Assembly: GCA_016792845.1 (NCBI GenBank)
Contig: JAEUKH010000010.1
Location: forward strand, 1 to 62,022
Length of the DNA stretch: 62,022 nucleotides
Direction of reading: 5' to 3'
From: Myxococcales bacterium
GTDB taxonomy: Bacteria; Myxococcota_A; Polyangia; Polyangiales; Ga0077539
Numbering within the stretch: the stretch's first letter is position 1; every line of letters begins with the position of its first letter. Made by a program: the position numbers and the translations under genes. This document shows positions 16,552 through 25,338 of the stretch, one piece after another. Under the pieces are notes generated by a model. That model was not told where the DNA came from. It did no database searches and saw nothing but the letters and a program-made list of their open reading frames with translations.

Positions 16552-17364
16552 TCAGCGGCCGGGGGCGCCGCCGAAGTACCAGACGGCCGAGATCGAGCCG
16601 CTGATGATGTCAGCGAGGCCGTAGTGCGGGCCGAGGGTGGTGCCGAGGGTGAAGTTGGTCGACGACACTTCGACGGTGTCGCCGTTGCGGCGAAGCTCGG
16701 CGAGGGCGCTGAAGTAGTTGAGCGCGAGGGCGGCGCCGAACTGGGCCTGGAGGCCGAGCTGGGGCACGCCGATGAAGCCGAACTGGAGCTCAGCCGCGAG
16801 GTTCGCGCCGGCGCGGAGCTGCACCGCGCTCGAGCTCACGTCGCGCACGTTGTCGCCCTCGCCCGTGGTGATCGAGCTGGTGCCGAAGGCCAGCGCGGCG
16901 TAGGGCACGAGCTGGATGTTGACGTGCTTCGCCTCGGCGAGCACCACCGGGAGACCGAAGTGCAGGCCGAGACCGAAGAAGTTGGGGTCGTCTTCGGTGC
17001 TGGTGTTGGTGGTCGAGCCGGTCTGCGTCGTGGTGGTCGACGAGGCGCTGCGGAAGCCGAAGCCGAGGCCGGCCTCGATGCCCATGCCGCCGTTCAACCA
17101 GTACCGAAGACCCACCGTGTGGATGGTCTGCGGAGCGCCCGCCGAGGGGTTGCCGCCCATCACCGCGAGGCTCGGGAGCGACGAGGCCCCGAAGTACCGG
17201 AGACCCAGGCGATTGACCACCACCGAGTGGTCGGTCGGGCCCGCGGTGCTGGTGATCGAGTCACCGCCGTGCGAGGCCGCGTTGTTGTTCAAGTCTTGGG
17301 CGCCCGCGAACGATGTGGCCGCGACCACGGCGGCGCCAACCAGAAGTGAATGAAGACCACGCAT
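16552..17364 (-). CDS. Outer-membrane beta-barrel protein (OmpA/OmpW-like size)
   Basis: The 270-residue protein has a clean signal peptide (LLVGAAVVAATSFAGAQ). The rest alternates amphipathic strands with Gly/aromatic turns (GLRYWLNGGMGIEAGLGFGF, FFGLGLHFGLPVVLAE, VNIQLVPYAALAFG) and ends in ISAVWYFGGAPGR. This is the pattern of an 8- to 12-stranded outer-membrane barrel. A Thr/Ser-rich loop (STTTTQTGSTTNTST) is probably surface-exposed. I chose the ATG at 17364; a GTG four codons earlier (17376) is possible. Its role could be a small porin or surface protein. The terminator-like hairpin downstream suggests it is transcribed alone. Confidence 0.82.
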   Translation of the reverse strand: MRGLHSLLVGAAVVAATSFAGAQDLNNNAASHGGDSITSTAGPTDHSVVVNRLGLRYFGASSLPSLAVMGGNPSAGAPQTIHTVGLRYWLNGGMGIEAGLGFGFRSASSTTTTQTGSTTNTSTEDDPNFFGLGLHFGLPVVLAEAKHVNIQLVPYAALAFGTSSITTGEGDNVRDVSSSAVQLRAGANLAAELQFGFIGVPQLGLQAQFGAALALNYFSALAELRRNGDTVEVSSTNFTLGTTLGPHYGLADIISGSISAVWYFGGAPGR

Positions 17365-17500
17365 GATGAGCTGCACCTTCAGAAGAACGGGTGTTGGTAG
17401 TACCGACCGCCCGAAGCGGCCGCGGCGCCCTTTTGCGTCTCTTACCCCCGTACTGTCAAGGTTCCGACACAGATCGTCTTCGGCGGTGTGACGGAGTATG

Positions 17501-19048
17501 TCATCGTGCCGTGGGCGCCCTCAGCCCGTAGACGCGGTAGCGGCCTTCGCGGCGGAGGTCTTCGACGACCCAACCCCGGGCGCGCAGGCCCTCGACGACG
17601 CGGTAGACCTGCTCCCAACTGTCGAGCATCACGAGGTGCGTGACGCGGCCTTCGAGGGCGATCTGGTGCACGGCCTCGGCGCGGTCGCGGCCGCAGGTCG
17701 GGTATGTGAGGCGGGCGTGGTAGGCGGGCACCCAGGGCGTCTTGAGGCCTACAAAATCGACCATCGGCCGTGAGGCTGCGAACGACATGAAGCCGGCGTC
17801 GTGGATGAGCACCCGCGCGTCGCGCGGCAGCCGCTCGGCGACAAAGCGCGCCGCGGGGCGGAGCTCATCGCGGGTGAAGGCGATGTTCGCGAGGTGCTCG
17901 CTCCAGCGCGCGGGGGCGGCCGTGAGCGACTGGTCTGCGCCCACCGCCAAGAGCCCGATGGCGCAGAGGGCGACGGCGCGGCGGCGGGCCTGGGTGAGCT
18001 CGCAGAGCGTCGCCACGAGGGCGGGCAGGAAGATGTACCAGTACCGCTGCTCGTAGTGCCCCAGGGCCCCGGGGAACAGCCGGTCGTAGGCTCCGATGAA
18101 CACCCCCAGGGCGACCACCGTGAGGCGCCCCAAGGGGCTGAACGCGGCGAGCACCAGACCGCGGCTCGCGTAGCCCAAGGTCGCGGCCATGAGGAGGCTC
18201 GCGCCGGTGCTCCACTCGTGGCGGAGCGCGGCCGGGAGGCAGCCCTCGGCGAAGAACACACGCTTCGCGGCGATGGTCGCGGGCACCCACGCGCCGGTGG
18301 CGTGGTGCATCCAGGCGAGGATCGGCGCGGCCCCCAAGGCGAGCCCCGCGAGCACGAAGAGACCTTCGCGTCGCAGGGGCCGACGTCGACGCCAGAGCCT
18401 CAGCGCGACGAGCCCCGCCGAGAAGACCGCGAGCTCGGGTCGCACGAAGGGCATGAGCCCGACGAGGGCGCCCCAAACAAGCGGCCGCGCCCGCGACGGC
18501 GGGGCCTCGGGGTCGTCGACGCCGAGGGCGAGCACCCACGTGAAGAGCGCGAGCGCGAGGCCCGTTTCGAGGCCGTTGACGAGGTGATGCGGCGTGCGCG
18601 CGGCGGTGACGCCGAAGACGACAGTCAGCGCCATCAAGAGCGGCGAGAGCTTGTGCGCGCGGGCGAGCGCCACGAGGCCCCAAGCGTACCCCGCGATGGC
18701 CACCCAGGAGGCCGCGAAGAGCGCCGCGGTGGGCGCGAACGCTGTCAGAAACAAGCGCACCCAGAGCAGATGCGCGAGGCTCGTGCTGCCCACGAGCGGC
18801 GAGACGCCGGCGAAGTTCGGGTCGTGCCCGGCGGCGAGGGCGACCGCGTTGTGGAGCGTGATGTACGCGTCGTCGATGGGGAAGAGAAAGCCGTCGTGGC
18901 GCGCGTTGGCCCGACCGAAGAGGGCCGCGAGCGCGAGGCAGAGTGCCATCAGCGCGCGGGCGCTGCGCGGTGACGCCGGGGCGAGGGCCCAGGCCCCGAG
19001 GGCCTGCGCGTGCGAGCCGAGGCGCGCCCGCAAGGGGTCGAGGGTCAC
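17501..19048 (-). CDS. Polytopic membrane protein, GT-C glycosyltransferase-like
   Basis: The 515-residue protein has about ten hydrophobic segments. After the first one it carries FPIDDAYITLHNAVALAAG near residues 55-75. This is the acidic first-loop motif of GT-C enzymes, which take sugars from polyprenyl-phosphate donors. The C-terminal ~120 residues (LPRDARVLIHDAGFMSF, THLVMLDSWEQVYRVVEGL) form a soluble tail on the periplasmic side. The GTG at 19048 was chosen because it overlaps the stop of the TPR lipoprotein gene by 4 bp (GTGA); a longer frame to 19417 is spurious. It is probably coupled to that gene and active in envelope glycan assembly. Acceptor and sugar are unknown. Confidence 0.82.
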   Translation of the reverse strand: MTLDPLRARLGSHAQALGAWALAPASPRSARALMALCLALAALFGRANARHDGFLFPIDDAYITLHNAVALAAGHDPNFAGVSPLVGSTSLAHLLWVRLFLTAFAPTAALFAASWVAIAGYAWGLVALARAHKLSPLLMALTVVFGVTAARTPHHLVNGLETGLALALFTWVLALGVDDPEAPPSRARPLVWGALVGLMPFVRPELAVFSAGLVALRLWRRRRPLRREGLFVLAGLALGAAPILAWMHHATGAWVPATIAAKRVFFAEGCLPAALRHEWSTGASLLMAATLGYASRGLVLAAFSPLGRLTVVALGVFIGAYDRLFPGALGHYEQRYWYIFLPALVATLCELTQARRRAVALCAIGLLAVGADQSLTAAPARWSEHLANIAFTRDELRPAARFVAERLPRDARVLIHDAGFMSFAASRPMVDFVGLKTPWVPAYHARLTYPTCGRDRAEAVHQIALEGRVTHLVMLDSWEQVYRVVEGLRARGWVVEDLRREGRYRVYGLRAPTAR

Positions 19049-20706
19049 GGCACCTGACCCCGGGTGGTGAGGCCGAGGCGCTGGGCGAGCCGCGCGTTCC
19101 ACGGAGAGTGGGGGTCTGAGAGGGCGGCGCGTGCGGCGAGGGCGGCCGCGGCGTCGCGGGCCGAGCTCTGCCGCGCGAGGCTCTCGGCGCGCCAGGTGAC
19201 CGGCGCCTCGGGCGCTTCGCGCTGCGCGACGATCAATGCCCCGCGCCCCTCGTCGGCGGCGCAGTCGGCGTCTTGGGCGTCGAAGCAGACGAGCGCCCGC
19301 CACGCGTCGGCGAGGCCGTCTTCGTGGGCGTCGCCGCTGCGGCTCCGAAGGTCTGCGAGGAGCGCACCGCGCGGCCCGTCGTGGGCGAAGAGCGCCGCCC
19401 GACGGTGACGCCCCCAAGGGGTCTCGACCGTCTCGACCGCGAGCCGCGCCTCGTTCACCGCGTCGGCGTCGCGCTCGGCCTCGGCCATGGCCACCCGCAG
19501 CCGATCACGGGCCAGGGCCTGCTCGGGGGCCGCGAGCCGCGCGAGGGCGCCTTCGAGGGAGGCCAACGCCAGCGCGCGGTGCCCGGCCAACATCAGCGCC
19601 CGGGCCGCCGTTACGCGCACCTCGGCGAAGCTCATCGCCGCCCCCGTGAGCGCGTCGCTCGCCCCCGCCCAGGTGAGGTCGGCGCCCGGCGCGAGGGGGT
19701 CGTCGGGCCCCTCGACGGGCCAGGCCGCGAGCTGCGAGACCACCTCGGCGAAGCGCCCGAGCCCGAGCTGCGCCTCGGCGTCGACGCGGCGCGCGACGAG
19801 GTCGTCGGGGTGCTCTCGCAGCCACGGCCCGAGCGCCTCGTGGGCGAGGTCGTGGCGGCCCGCGAGGAGCCAGAGACGCGCGTGTCGCACAGGCTCGACC
19901 GCGCCCGACGCGGTGCCCACCCGGAGGCCCGCGACGAGGGCCTCGGCGTCGCGCGGTCGGCCGTCGCGGGCCCGGGCTTCGATCACCGTGATGCGGTCGA
20001 CGAGGTCGCCGCGCTGATGGGCGATCACCGGGGTGAGCAGCGCGTCGACCGCGCGCCACTGCCCCCGCGCCCGCAGCCCCGCGGCCTGGACCCGCAGGTG
20101 CGCGTGTCGCCCCGCCGCGGGCCCTTGCGCGGCGCTGTGGGCGTCGCGGGCGGCGAGCACGCGGTCGCGGTCGTTGGCCGAAGGGGCGCTCAACCGGGCC
20201 TCGGCGACGGCGCTGTCGGGCCCGCCGGCCCAGCGGGTGACCGCGGCGCGGAGGTCTGGGTCGTCGGGGTCGAGGCTCAGCCCCCGGCGCGCGTGGGCGA
20301 AGGCGAGGGCGGTGTCGCCCCGGGCGGCCGCGAGGGCGCCGCGGGTGAGCCACACGAGCGATGCGGTTGCGAAGCGCGTCGCGGTCTCTGCGAGGAGCGC
20401 GTCGGCCTCGTCGAAGGCGCCCGAGCCCGCGAGGATCTCAGCCCGCGCGCAGGGCAGGGCCGGGTCGCTCGGGTCTGCCATCTCGGCGAGACGGAGCTGT
20501 CGCAGCGCCTCGGCCGGGTCGCCGCGCCGTCGGGCCACCTCGGCCCTGAGAAACGCCTCGTAGGCCGTGGGCGACGCGAAGCGCCTGAGCCGGGGGGTGC
20601 CGCCGATGTGTTCGTACATCTGCCCGGCGCCGCCGCCCTGGCATGCGCCGAGGCCATGACCCAGGGCGAGGCAGAGCACCGACCGGGTGAGAAGCCGCAC
20701 GTTCAC
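19045..20706 (-). CDS. TPR-type repeat lipoprotein
   Basis: The ~553-residue protein begins with a lipoprotein signal (LLTRSVLCLALGHGLGAC). The rest is alpha-helical, with many TPR-like units such as AEVARRRGDPAEALRQLRLAEMADPSDP and HARRGLSLDPDDPDL. This is a periplasmic scaffold or assembly protein by analogy. The start is uncertain: GTG codons at 20706 and 20700 both give the signal peptide and neither has a strong ribosome site; a frame reaching 21354 has no coding character before this point. It is first of a two-gene unit with the GT-C-like gene (4-bp overlap), so the two may act in one envelope process. Confidence 0.82.
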   Translation of the reverse strand: MNVRLLTRSVLCLALGHGLGACQGGGAGQMYEHIGGTPRLRRFASPTAYEAFLRAEVARRRGDPAEALRQLRLAEMADPSDPALPCARAEILAGSGAFDEADALLAETATRFATASLVWLTRGALAAARGDTALAFAHARRGLSLDPDDPDLRAAVTRWAGGPDSAVAEARLSAPSANDRDRVLAARDAHSAAQGPAAGRHAHLRVQAAGLRARGQWRAVDALLTPVIAHQRGDLVDRITVIEARARDGRPRDAEALVAGLRVGTASGAVEPVRHARLWLLAGRHDLAHEALGPWLREHPDDLVARRVDAEAQLGLGRFAEVVSQLAAWPVEGPDDPLAPGADLTWAGASDALTGAAMSFAEVRVTAARALMLAGHRALALASLEGALARLAAPEQALARDRLRVAMAEAERDADAVNEARLAVETVETPWGRHRRAALFAHDGPRGALLADLRSRSGDAHEDGLADAWRALVCFDAQDADCAADEGRGALIVAQREAPEAPVTWRAESLARQSSARDAAAALAARAALSDPHSPWNARLAQRLGLTTRGQVP

Positions 20707-20769
20707 AGCGCGCACGTCTACCACGCGGCGGCGGTGTTCGGGTAATGTGCGCAGCGGGCTGCGGCCCCA

Positions 20770-21357
20770 ATGCTCACACGCTTTTCGCGCGAAGAGGCGA
20801 GACCAGAGACCATGACCACCGACGTTGATGTGCAGTGCCTTGATACCTTTCCGACCTGGCTGCGCTCGCTGGGGAGCGACGCCGAAGCGCTGGTCGAGGC
20901 GCTCGAACACGGCGACACGCCCGACGCCGCGCGGCGCGCCCTGGCGGGGGGACTCAACTACGTCTTCAAGAGCGTCGACCTCATCCCCGACGGCATCGAC
21001 GACATCGGCTACCTCGACGACGCCTTCGTGCTCCGCCTCGCGACGCGGCTCGCCCAAGAGGCCGGGCTGAGCCTTGAGGGCCGCGCCGTGCTCGCCCAGC
21101 TGGTCACCGACGACGGGCTCGTGAAGACCTTCCTCGGGCGCGATTACGGGCGCCTTGAGCAGTATGTGCGCGGTCTTGAGAAGGGCTCTGCCCGGGGGCG
21201 CGGCGTGGCCGAGATCTTGAGCAGCGCCTCGGTGCGGGGCGATTTCGTCGCCGACGTCCACGGCTTCGCCCGGAGCTATGCCGCGCCTTCGTTCTCGCGC
21301 GAAGAGAAGAACCTCATCAAGCTCCGCGCCTTCTTCGACGCGAAGCTCCCGCACTGA
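20770..21357 (+). CDS. YkvA-like (DUF1232) protein
   Basis: The protein has 195 residues. The centre, GGLNYVFKSVDLIPDGIDDIGYLDDAFVLR (~60-90), matches the DUF1232 core in which a YxLSPxDLIPD-type strand-turn precedes a helical segment. Such proteins are found in the cytoplasm or at the inner membrane and have no assigned reaction. The second half is helical and charged. Two starts are possible: 20770, or 20812 (MTTDVDVQ, 181 residues); neither has a strong Shine-Dalgarno. It is divergent from the TPR lipoprotein gene. Confidence 0.78.
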   Translation: MLTRFSREEARPETMTTDVDVQCLDTFPTWLRSLGSDAEALVEALEHGDTPDAARRALAGGLNYVFKSVDLIPDGIDDIGYLDDAFVLRLATRLAQEAGLSLEGRAVLAQLVTDDGLVKTFLGRDYGRLEQYVRGLEKGSARGRGVAEILSSASVRGDFVADVHGFARSYAAPSFSREEKNLIKLRAFFDAKLPH

Positions 21358-21558
21358 CCCCCTACGGTTGCGTCTGCCTGGCGCCTCGCCGACAGCGAAC
21401 GTGCGCGTCGGTGCGCGTCGTGGGTCGCCCGCCTTTCGTCGCGGGCTGCGCTGCTTGAGCTCGCCGAATTGACCTCAGCCCGCTCGTTCGAGGGCGCGGC
21501 AGCGCGGGGGTAAGGTCACACGGGCCTCCGCGCACCAAAATCCCTTCTCCGCGGGCTT

Positions 21559-21596
21559 CTGACGTATCGGCAGATACGCCCTGACGTATCGGCAGA
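21559..21596. repeat. Pair of 16-bp direct repeats with internal dyad
   Basis: CTGACGTATCGGCAGA occurs at 21559-21574 and again at 21581-21596, 22 bp apart start to start. CGTATC-GGCA-GATACG inside it can form a 6-bp hairpin. It lies in the 361-bp gap between the convergent YkvA-like and DUF362 genes, where I see no gene and no other clear element. The function is unknown; it may be a binding site or a remnant. Confidence 0.55.
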
Positions 21597-21718
21597 CCGG
21601 GCTGCGCTGCGTCGGCGCTGCATGCGTCTACGGAGGCACGCCGCGATCTCCGCGAAGGCCTCGTCGGAAGGGGCACCTCGACCCCTCCGCGGGCGCTCGC
21701 ACACGCGCGGTCACGGCT

Positions 21719-23143
21719 TCAGCCTCGCACAAACTCCATGGCGCCGCGCCACCCGGTGGGCACCTCGAAGCGCCGACACACCTGACCCGGGAGCTCCGTC
21801 CACGCGACGGGGGCGCCGTCGAGGCGCGGGCTGATGTCGTGAAACCCGAGCGGCGTCACGGGGTACGGGGCGACGTCGACAGCGCCGCGAAACAACCCGA
21901 TCTTTCGCGGGTCGAAGCCCATCACCGCGCAGGCCGCGACGTCGGCCGCGAAGCAATCGTCTGCGAAGACGAGGCACCGGCTCGCCACTGCCCTCGGGCG
22001 CAGCGGCCCGTCGCCCTCGCCCCCGAGCACGCCGTCGATGAGCGTGATGTGCTTGCGCTGCGGCGTCGGGTGCAGCACCCCCGCGCGGTCGGCGTAGAGA
22101 ATGCACCGCGCGATGTCGAGGGTCATGCGCCAGCAGGTGTCGTTGCCGTGCCAGCTGCCCCCCGAGAGCACCCCGAGCTTCGACGAGAGCTTGTACACCA
22201 GCCGCTCGGCGGTGCGGCCGAGGCCCATCACCCGCGGGTCGCCGCCGCGCCGCCACACCCGCTCACCAAGGGCCGAGCTCACTCGCAACAGCGGGTGCCA
22301 CGCCGGAAACTCATCGCCCCCCTCGTCGGGCGACCCGGCCCGGTGGTGCGCGAGGCAGTCTTTCTCTGCGATGGCCCCCACGCAGCCCTTCAGCGCCGCC
22401 GTCACGCCCACTTTGACGTGCGTCTTGAGCTTCGGCACGCTGAGCACGAGGTCGGCGTCGAGCACCCTCGGCGAGAGCCGATACTCGTGGCGCCCAGGGC
22501 CGTGAAAGCGCGCCGTCATCTGCGGGTCGTACTGGAGCACCCGGTAGTCGTGGTTGCCGCTCGTGCGCTCGAGGAGGCTGTGCGCGCCGAGGTCGACCCC
22601 GACCCCTTCGCCGCGGGCGGTGCCCGAGCCCCGGGCCCCTTGAGACAGCACCCAACCGCGGAGGTCGACGGCCTCGACCCGGGTGCCGTTCAGGCTGTCA
22701 CCGAGCGAGGCCAAGAGCGCCCGCGCGCCGGTGTCTTCGAGCAGAGACGGCCAGTCGGCGCCCTGGACCGGGCTGTTGCCAAAGAGGATCGTGCCGCTCG
22801 GCCCCACCGCCCGCGCGAGGAGCACGAGCAGCGGCCGGAGCACCGCGGCCTGGGTGCACTTCGAGGCGAAATCGTCGAGGCTCTCGCGGGCCCCGAGGCG
22901 GTGGTGCACGAAGTTCACCAGCACCAGCACGCGGCCGCCGGGGGCGACGAACTTCGAGAAGGGGCTCCACCCCGGGGTGTGCGCGTTCTCTAGGTCGAGG
23001 CCCGCGTCGCGGAGCACCGCGAAGACGGCGCTGTAGAGCGGCTCTGCGGGCGCGCTCGGGTCGTCGAGGGCGAGGTCTGGGGCAGGGTACCGCGCGGCCG
23101 CCACGCGACGAATCGCGACGCAGCCCGAGGGCCTTGGGATCAT
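21719..23143 (-). CDS. DUF362 domain protein
   Basis: The 474-residue protein contains the DUF362 signature, VLSVPKLKTHVKVGVTAALK near residue 240, preceded by GRVLVLVNFVHHR at ~75 and followed by ITLIDGVLGGEGDGP at ~370. DUF362 proteins are often fused to ferredoxin domains, but this one has no CxxCxxC cluster. The reaction is not established for this subfamily. The ATG at 23143 gives a 4-bp ATGA overlap with the upstream PaaK-like gene; a Met five codons earlier (23158) is the alternative. The tight coupling argues that both proteins handle the same small molecule. There is no signal peptide or membrane segment. Confidence 0.82.
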   Translation of the reverse strand: MIPRPSGCVAIRRVAAARYPAPDLALDDPSAPAEPLYSAVFAVLRDAGLDLENAHTPGWSPFSKFVAPGGRVLVLVNFVHHRLGARESLDDFASKCTQAAVLRPLLVLLARAVGPSGTILFGNSPVQGADWPSLLEDTGARALLASLGDSLNGTRVEAVDLRGWVLSQGARGSGTARGEGVGVDLGAHSLLERTSGNHDYRVLQYDPQMTARFHGPGRHEYRLSPRVLDADLVLSVPKLKTHVKVGVTAALKGCVGAIAEKDCLAHHRAGSPDEGGDEFPAWHPLLRVSSALGERVWRRGGDPRVMGLGRTAERLVYKLSSKLGVLSGGSWHGNDTCWRMTLDIARCILYADRAGVLHPTPQRKHITLIDGVLGGEGDGPLRPRAVASRCLVFADDCFAADVAACAVMGFDPRKIGLFRGAVDVAPYPVTPLGFHDISPRLDGAPVAWTELPGQVCRRFEVPTGWRGAMEFVRG

Positions 23144-24594
23144 GCTGGAGGCGTCCATCCGATGCAGTAGAAATGCTTGCCCGAGGCCGAGGGCGCAATG
23201 GCTTCGTGCACCTCAAGCTTCAAGGTCATGGGCGCCTCGAAGACCCGCGACAGCGCCGCCGCGAGGGTTGTGCGGTAGCTCTCTCGCGCCGCCTCGCCCG
23301 GGTCGTGCCAGAGCTCGACCCGCAAGGTCGCCGCCGTGAAGCCCGTCTGTTGAAGCTGAAAACGGCGGATCCATGGGCGCTCTTCGAGCACCCCGATGAG
23401 GTGCACCACCGACACCGGGTCGATGCGCGCGCCATTGGGCGCCGTGAGGTGCTCGACCGAGCGCCCGAGCACGTCGCCGATGCCAGACCGGTTGCGACCC
23501 GGCGGGCGGGCCTGATGGCAGGCCACGTCGCCGAGGGCGAGCCGCAGCATCGCGAACGAGTAGTTCTGCAAACAGGTGATGTGCACCTCGCCGCGCTCGC
23601 CGTCACCCACCGCGCGCCCGTTCGAGAGCACCTCGACGTGGTTGTGCCAGGGGAAGGTGACGATGCCGCTGTGGTCGAGGGCCTCCATGCCCACGAGGCC
23701 GATGTCGCGGCCGCCGTAGATCTCGTACACCTCGTCGGCCATCGTGCGGAGGATGCGCTCGCGCAGCTCGGGGTGCAGCTTGCCGCCCCCGGTGATCACC
23801 CGCCGGAGCCGCCGCATGGCGATCTTGTCGTGCTCGAGCACCCGGGTAAACGTGTCGAGGGCGTGCACGAAACAGATCGCCTGGTCGACGTGCTGCGCCC
23901 GGTCGATGCGCTCGACGTAGGCCCGCACCCGCTCGGGCCCGATGGCGAAGCTCGGCAGCGCGATGAGCCCGCGCGCCCAGGTCGAGAGGCGCTTGCGCGG
24001 CGTCGCTTGAATGTCGGTCAGCTCGTTGTTCGAGCCCCAAAGGTAAAAGGTCGGCCGCCCGGGGTAGACCCCGAGGGTGCGGTACGCGTGGTCGATCACC
24101 GCGCGGTTGCGCGCCGCGAAGCGCGCGTCTTGCCACACCTTCGTCGGCACCCCGGTCGAGCCGCCCGAGAAGTTCTCGATCTGGCCCGGCACGCCCGGGT
24201 AACCATCGCCCGCGTGGCGCTGCGAAGGCTTGATATGCAACTTGTCGCCGTGCCGCCTGAGGTCTTCTTTGGTCAGCACGGGCAGGTCTGCGAGCACGGC
24301 CTCGCTCTCGTCGACCGAGAAGCGGCGCCACCGGGCGGGCCAGCGGTCGCGCCAGAACGCGCTGTGGGTGTAGCAATACTCAAGGTAACGGTGGAGCCGC
24401 GCGTGCGACACCGCCCGCACCTGCTCGGGCGAGCTGCGGGTGAGCCACTCGGTCTCGGCCATCGCCGAGAGGTAGTCGACCGAGGCGAGGTTGCCGAGGG
24501 TGTAGGCCACCGGGCCCGCGTGACGGCGCGTCTCGCCGAGCAGATGGTCAAACATGGGCGGCATCACGGGGGCGGCTTCTGCGATCATCGTCAA
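23140..24594 (-). CDS. PaaK-like adenylate-forming enzyme (phenylacetate-CoA ligase family)
   Basis: The 484-residue protein matches the PaaK/CapK branch of adenylate-forming enzymes. It has the ATP-binding loop ENFSGGSTGVPTKVW near residue 140, RRVITGGGKLHPELRERI near 265, and YEIYGGRDIGLVGME (the A5 equivalent). A short C-terminal domain contains RIDPVSVVHLIG and ends SGKHFYCIGW, where the Lys may be catalytic. It should activate a carboxylic acid as acyl-AMP and then thioester it; the acid is not known. It heads a two-gene unit with the DUF362 gene. A second Met lies two codons into the frame. No phenylacetate pathway genes are nearby. Confidence 0.86.
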   Translation of the reverse strand: MTMIAEAAPVMPPMFDHLLGETRRHAGPVAYTLGNLASVDYLSAMAETEWLTRSSPEQVRAVSHARLHRYLEYCYTHSAFWRDRWPARWRRFSVDESEAVLADLPVLTKEDLRRHGDKLHIKPSQRHAGDGYPGVPGQIENFSGGSTGVPTKVWQDARFAARNRAVIDHAYRTLGVYPGRPTFYLWGSNNELTDIQATPRKRLSTWARGLIALPSFAIGPERVRAYVERIDRAQHVDQAICFVHALDTFTRVLEHDKIAMRRLRRVITGGGKLHPELRERILRTMADEVYEIYGGRDIGLVGMEALDHSGIVTFPWHNHVEVLSNGRAVGDGERGEVHITCLQNYSFAMLRLALGDVACHQARPPGRNRSGIGDVLGRSVEHLTAPNGARIDPVSVVHLIGVLEERPWIRRFQLQQTGFTAATLRVELWHDPGEAARESYRTTLAAALSRVFEAPMTLKLEVHEAIAPSASGKHFYCIGWTPPA

Positions 24595-24687
24595 GGGCTC
24601 GACTCCAGACCCGGTACCCGCGGAGCGGATAGCGCATGGTGACTACAAGCACCGGCCTCTCAGCCCGTCAAGCTCATCTGCTGGAAT

Positions 24688-25338
24688 TCACGGCATTGGC
24701 GACGATTCCACGACGCACCGAAAGCGACCCTCGTGCGGGATGCAGTACCCGATCGAACCCGGGGGCGCGGCACAACGCCGCGTCAGGTCATGCGGAGCGC
24801 AGGCGTCGCCGGGGTACGAACAGGCCCATCCGCCGTGTTCGCAGCGGCGACCGACGACATATTGCACACACTGGCCTTGGCGCCGGGCACGACAATCGGC
24901 GTCACTCCGGCACGCCGCCGGGACACAGGTGCGCTCTGGGAAGGGCAGCATCTGGATGTCACCGCAGCGGCTGCCTGCGGGGCACTCGGCGTCGCTCTGA
25001 CACGCCGGTCGGAGGCACCGCCCGAGGGTGCGAGCGGCCCGCCAGGCCTGGGCCTCGGGGCAGTCGCGAAACACGCTCGAATACTGCGCGTCGAGCGCCG
25101 CGGTGAAGCACAGCCCCTGTCGGCAATCGCTGTCTTGGGCGCAGGGCTGCGTCGACGCGGGCCCGAAGCGCAGCTGCGACACCACCGCGGGGCCCTCTGC
25201 GGGCCCGTATTGGGGTCGTGCGGGCGCCGCGCTAGCGTCGACGGGGGCTTGGGCTGTGCGGGGGCGGGTGAGGGGCTGCGACTCGGCCTGGCGCCCGCAA
25301 TGGGCGAGCACGAGGCCGAGGGCGAGCGGGGCGATCAG
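24688..25338 (-). CDS. Cys-rich putative lipoprotein downstream of sdhB
   Basis: The product is about 216 residues of unknown function. A hydrophobic stretch, APLALGLVLAHC, ends in a lipobox-like Cys. The mature part has about 18 Cys in pairs such as QPCAQDSDCRQGLCF, RPACQSDAECPAGSRCG and ACRSDADCRARRQGQC, a disulfide-rich pattern common in myxobacterial exported proteins. The start is odd: no ATG, GTG or TTG gives the signal peptide. A CTG at 25338 overlaps the sdhB stop as CTGA, in the same geometry as the ATGA/GTGA overlaps elsewhere in this window, so I infer CTG initiation. A GTG at 25311 would leave too short a signal. Confidence 0.65.
   Translation of the reverse strand: MIAPLALGLVLAHCGRQAESQPLTRPRTAQAPVDASAAPARPQYGPAEGPAVVSQLRFGPASTQPCAQDSDCRQGLCFTAALDAQYSSVFRDCPEAQAWRAARTLGRCLRPACQSDAECPAGSRCGDIQMLPFPERTCVPAACRSDADCRARRQGQCVQYVVGRRCEHGGWACSYPGDACAPHDLTRRCAAPPGSIGYCIPHEGRFRCVVESSPMP

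Noticed and set aside
21362..21676. 104-residue minus-strand open frame in the 21.4-21.7 kb gap
   Set aside because: Arg/Pro/Thr-rich composition, no ribosome site and no recognisable motif.
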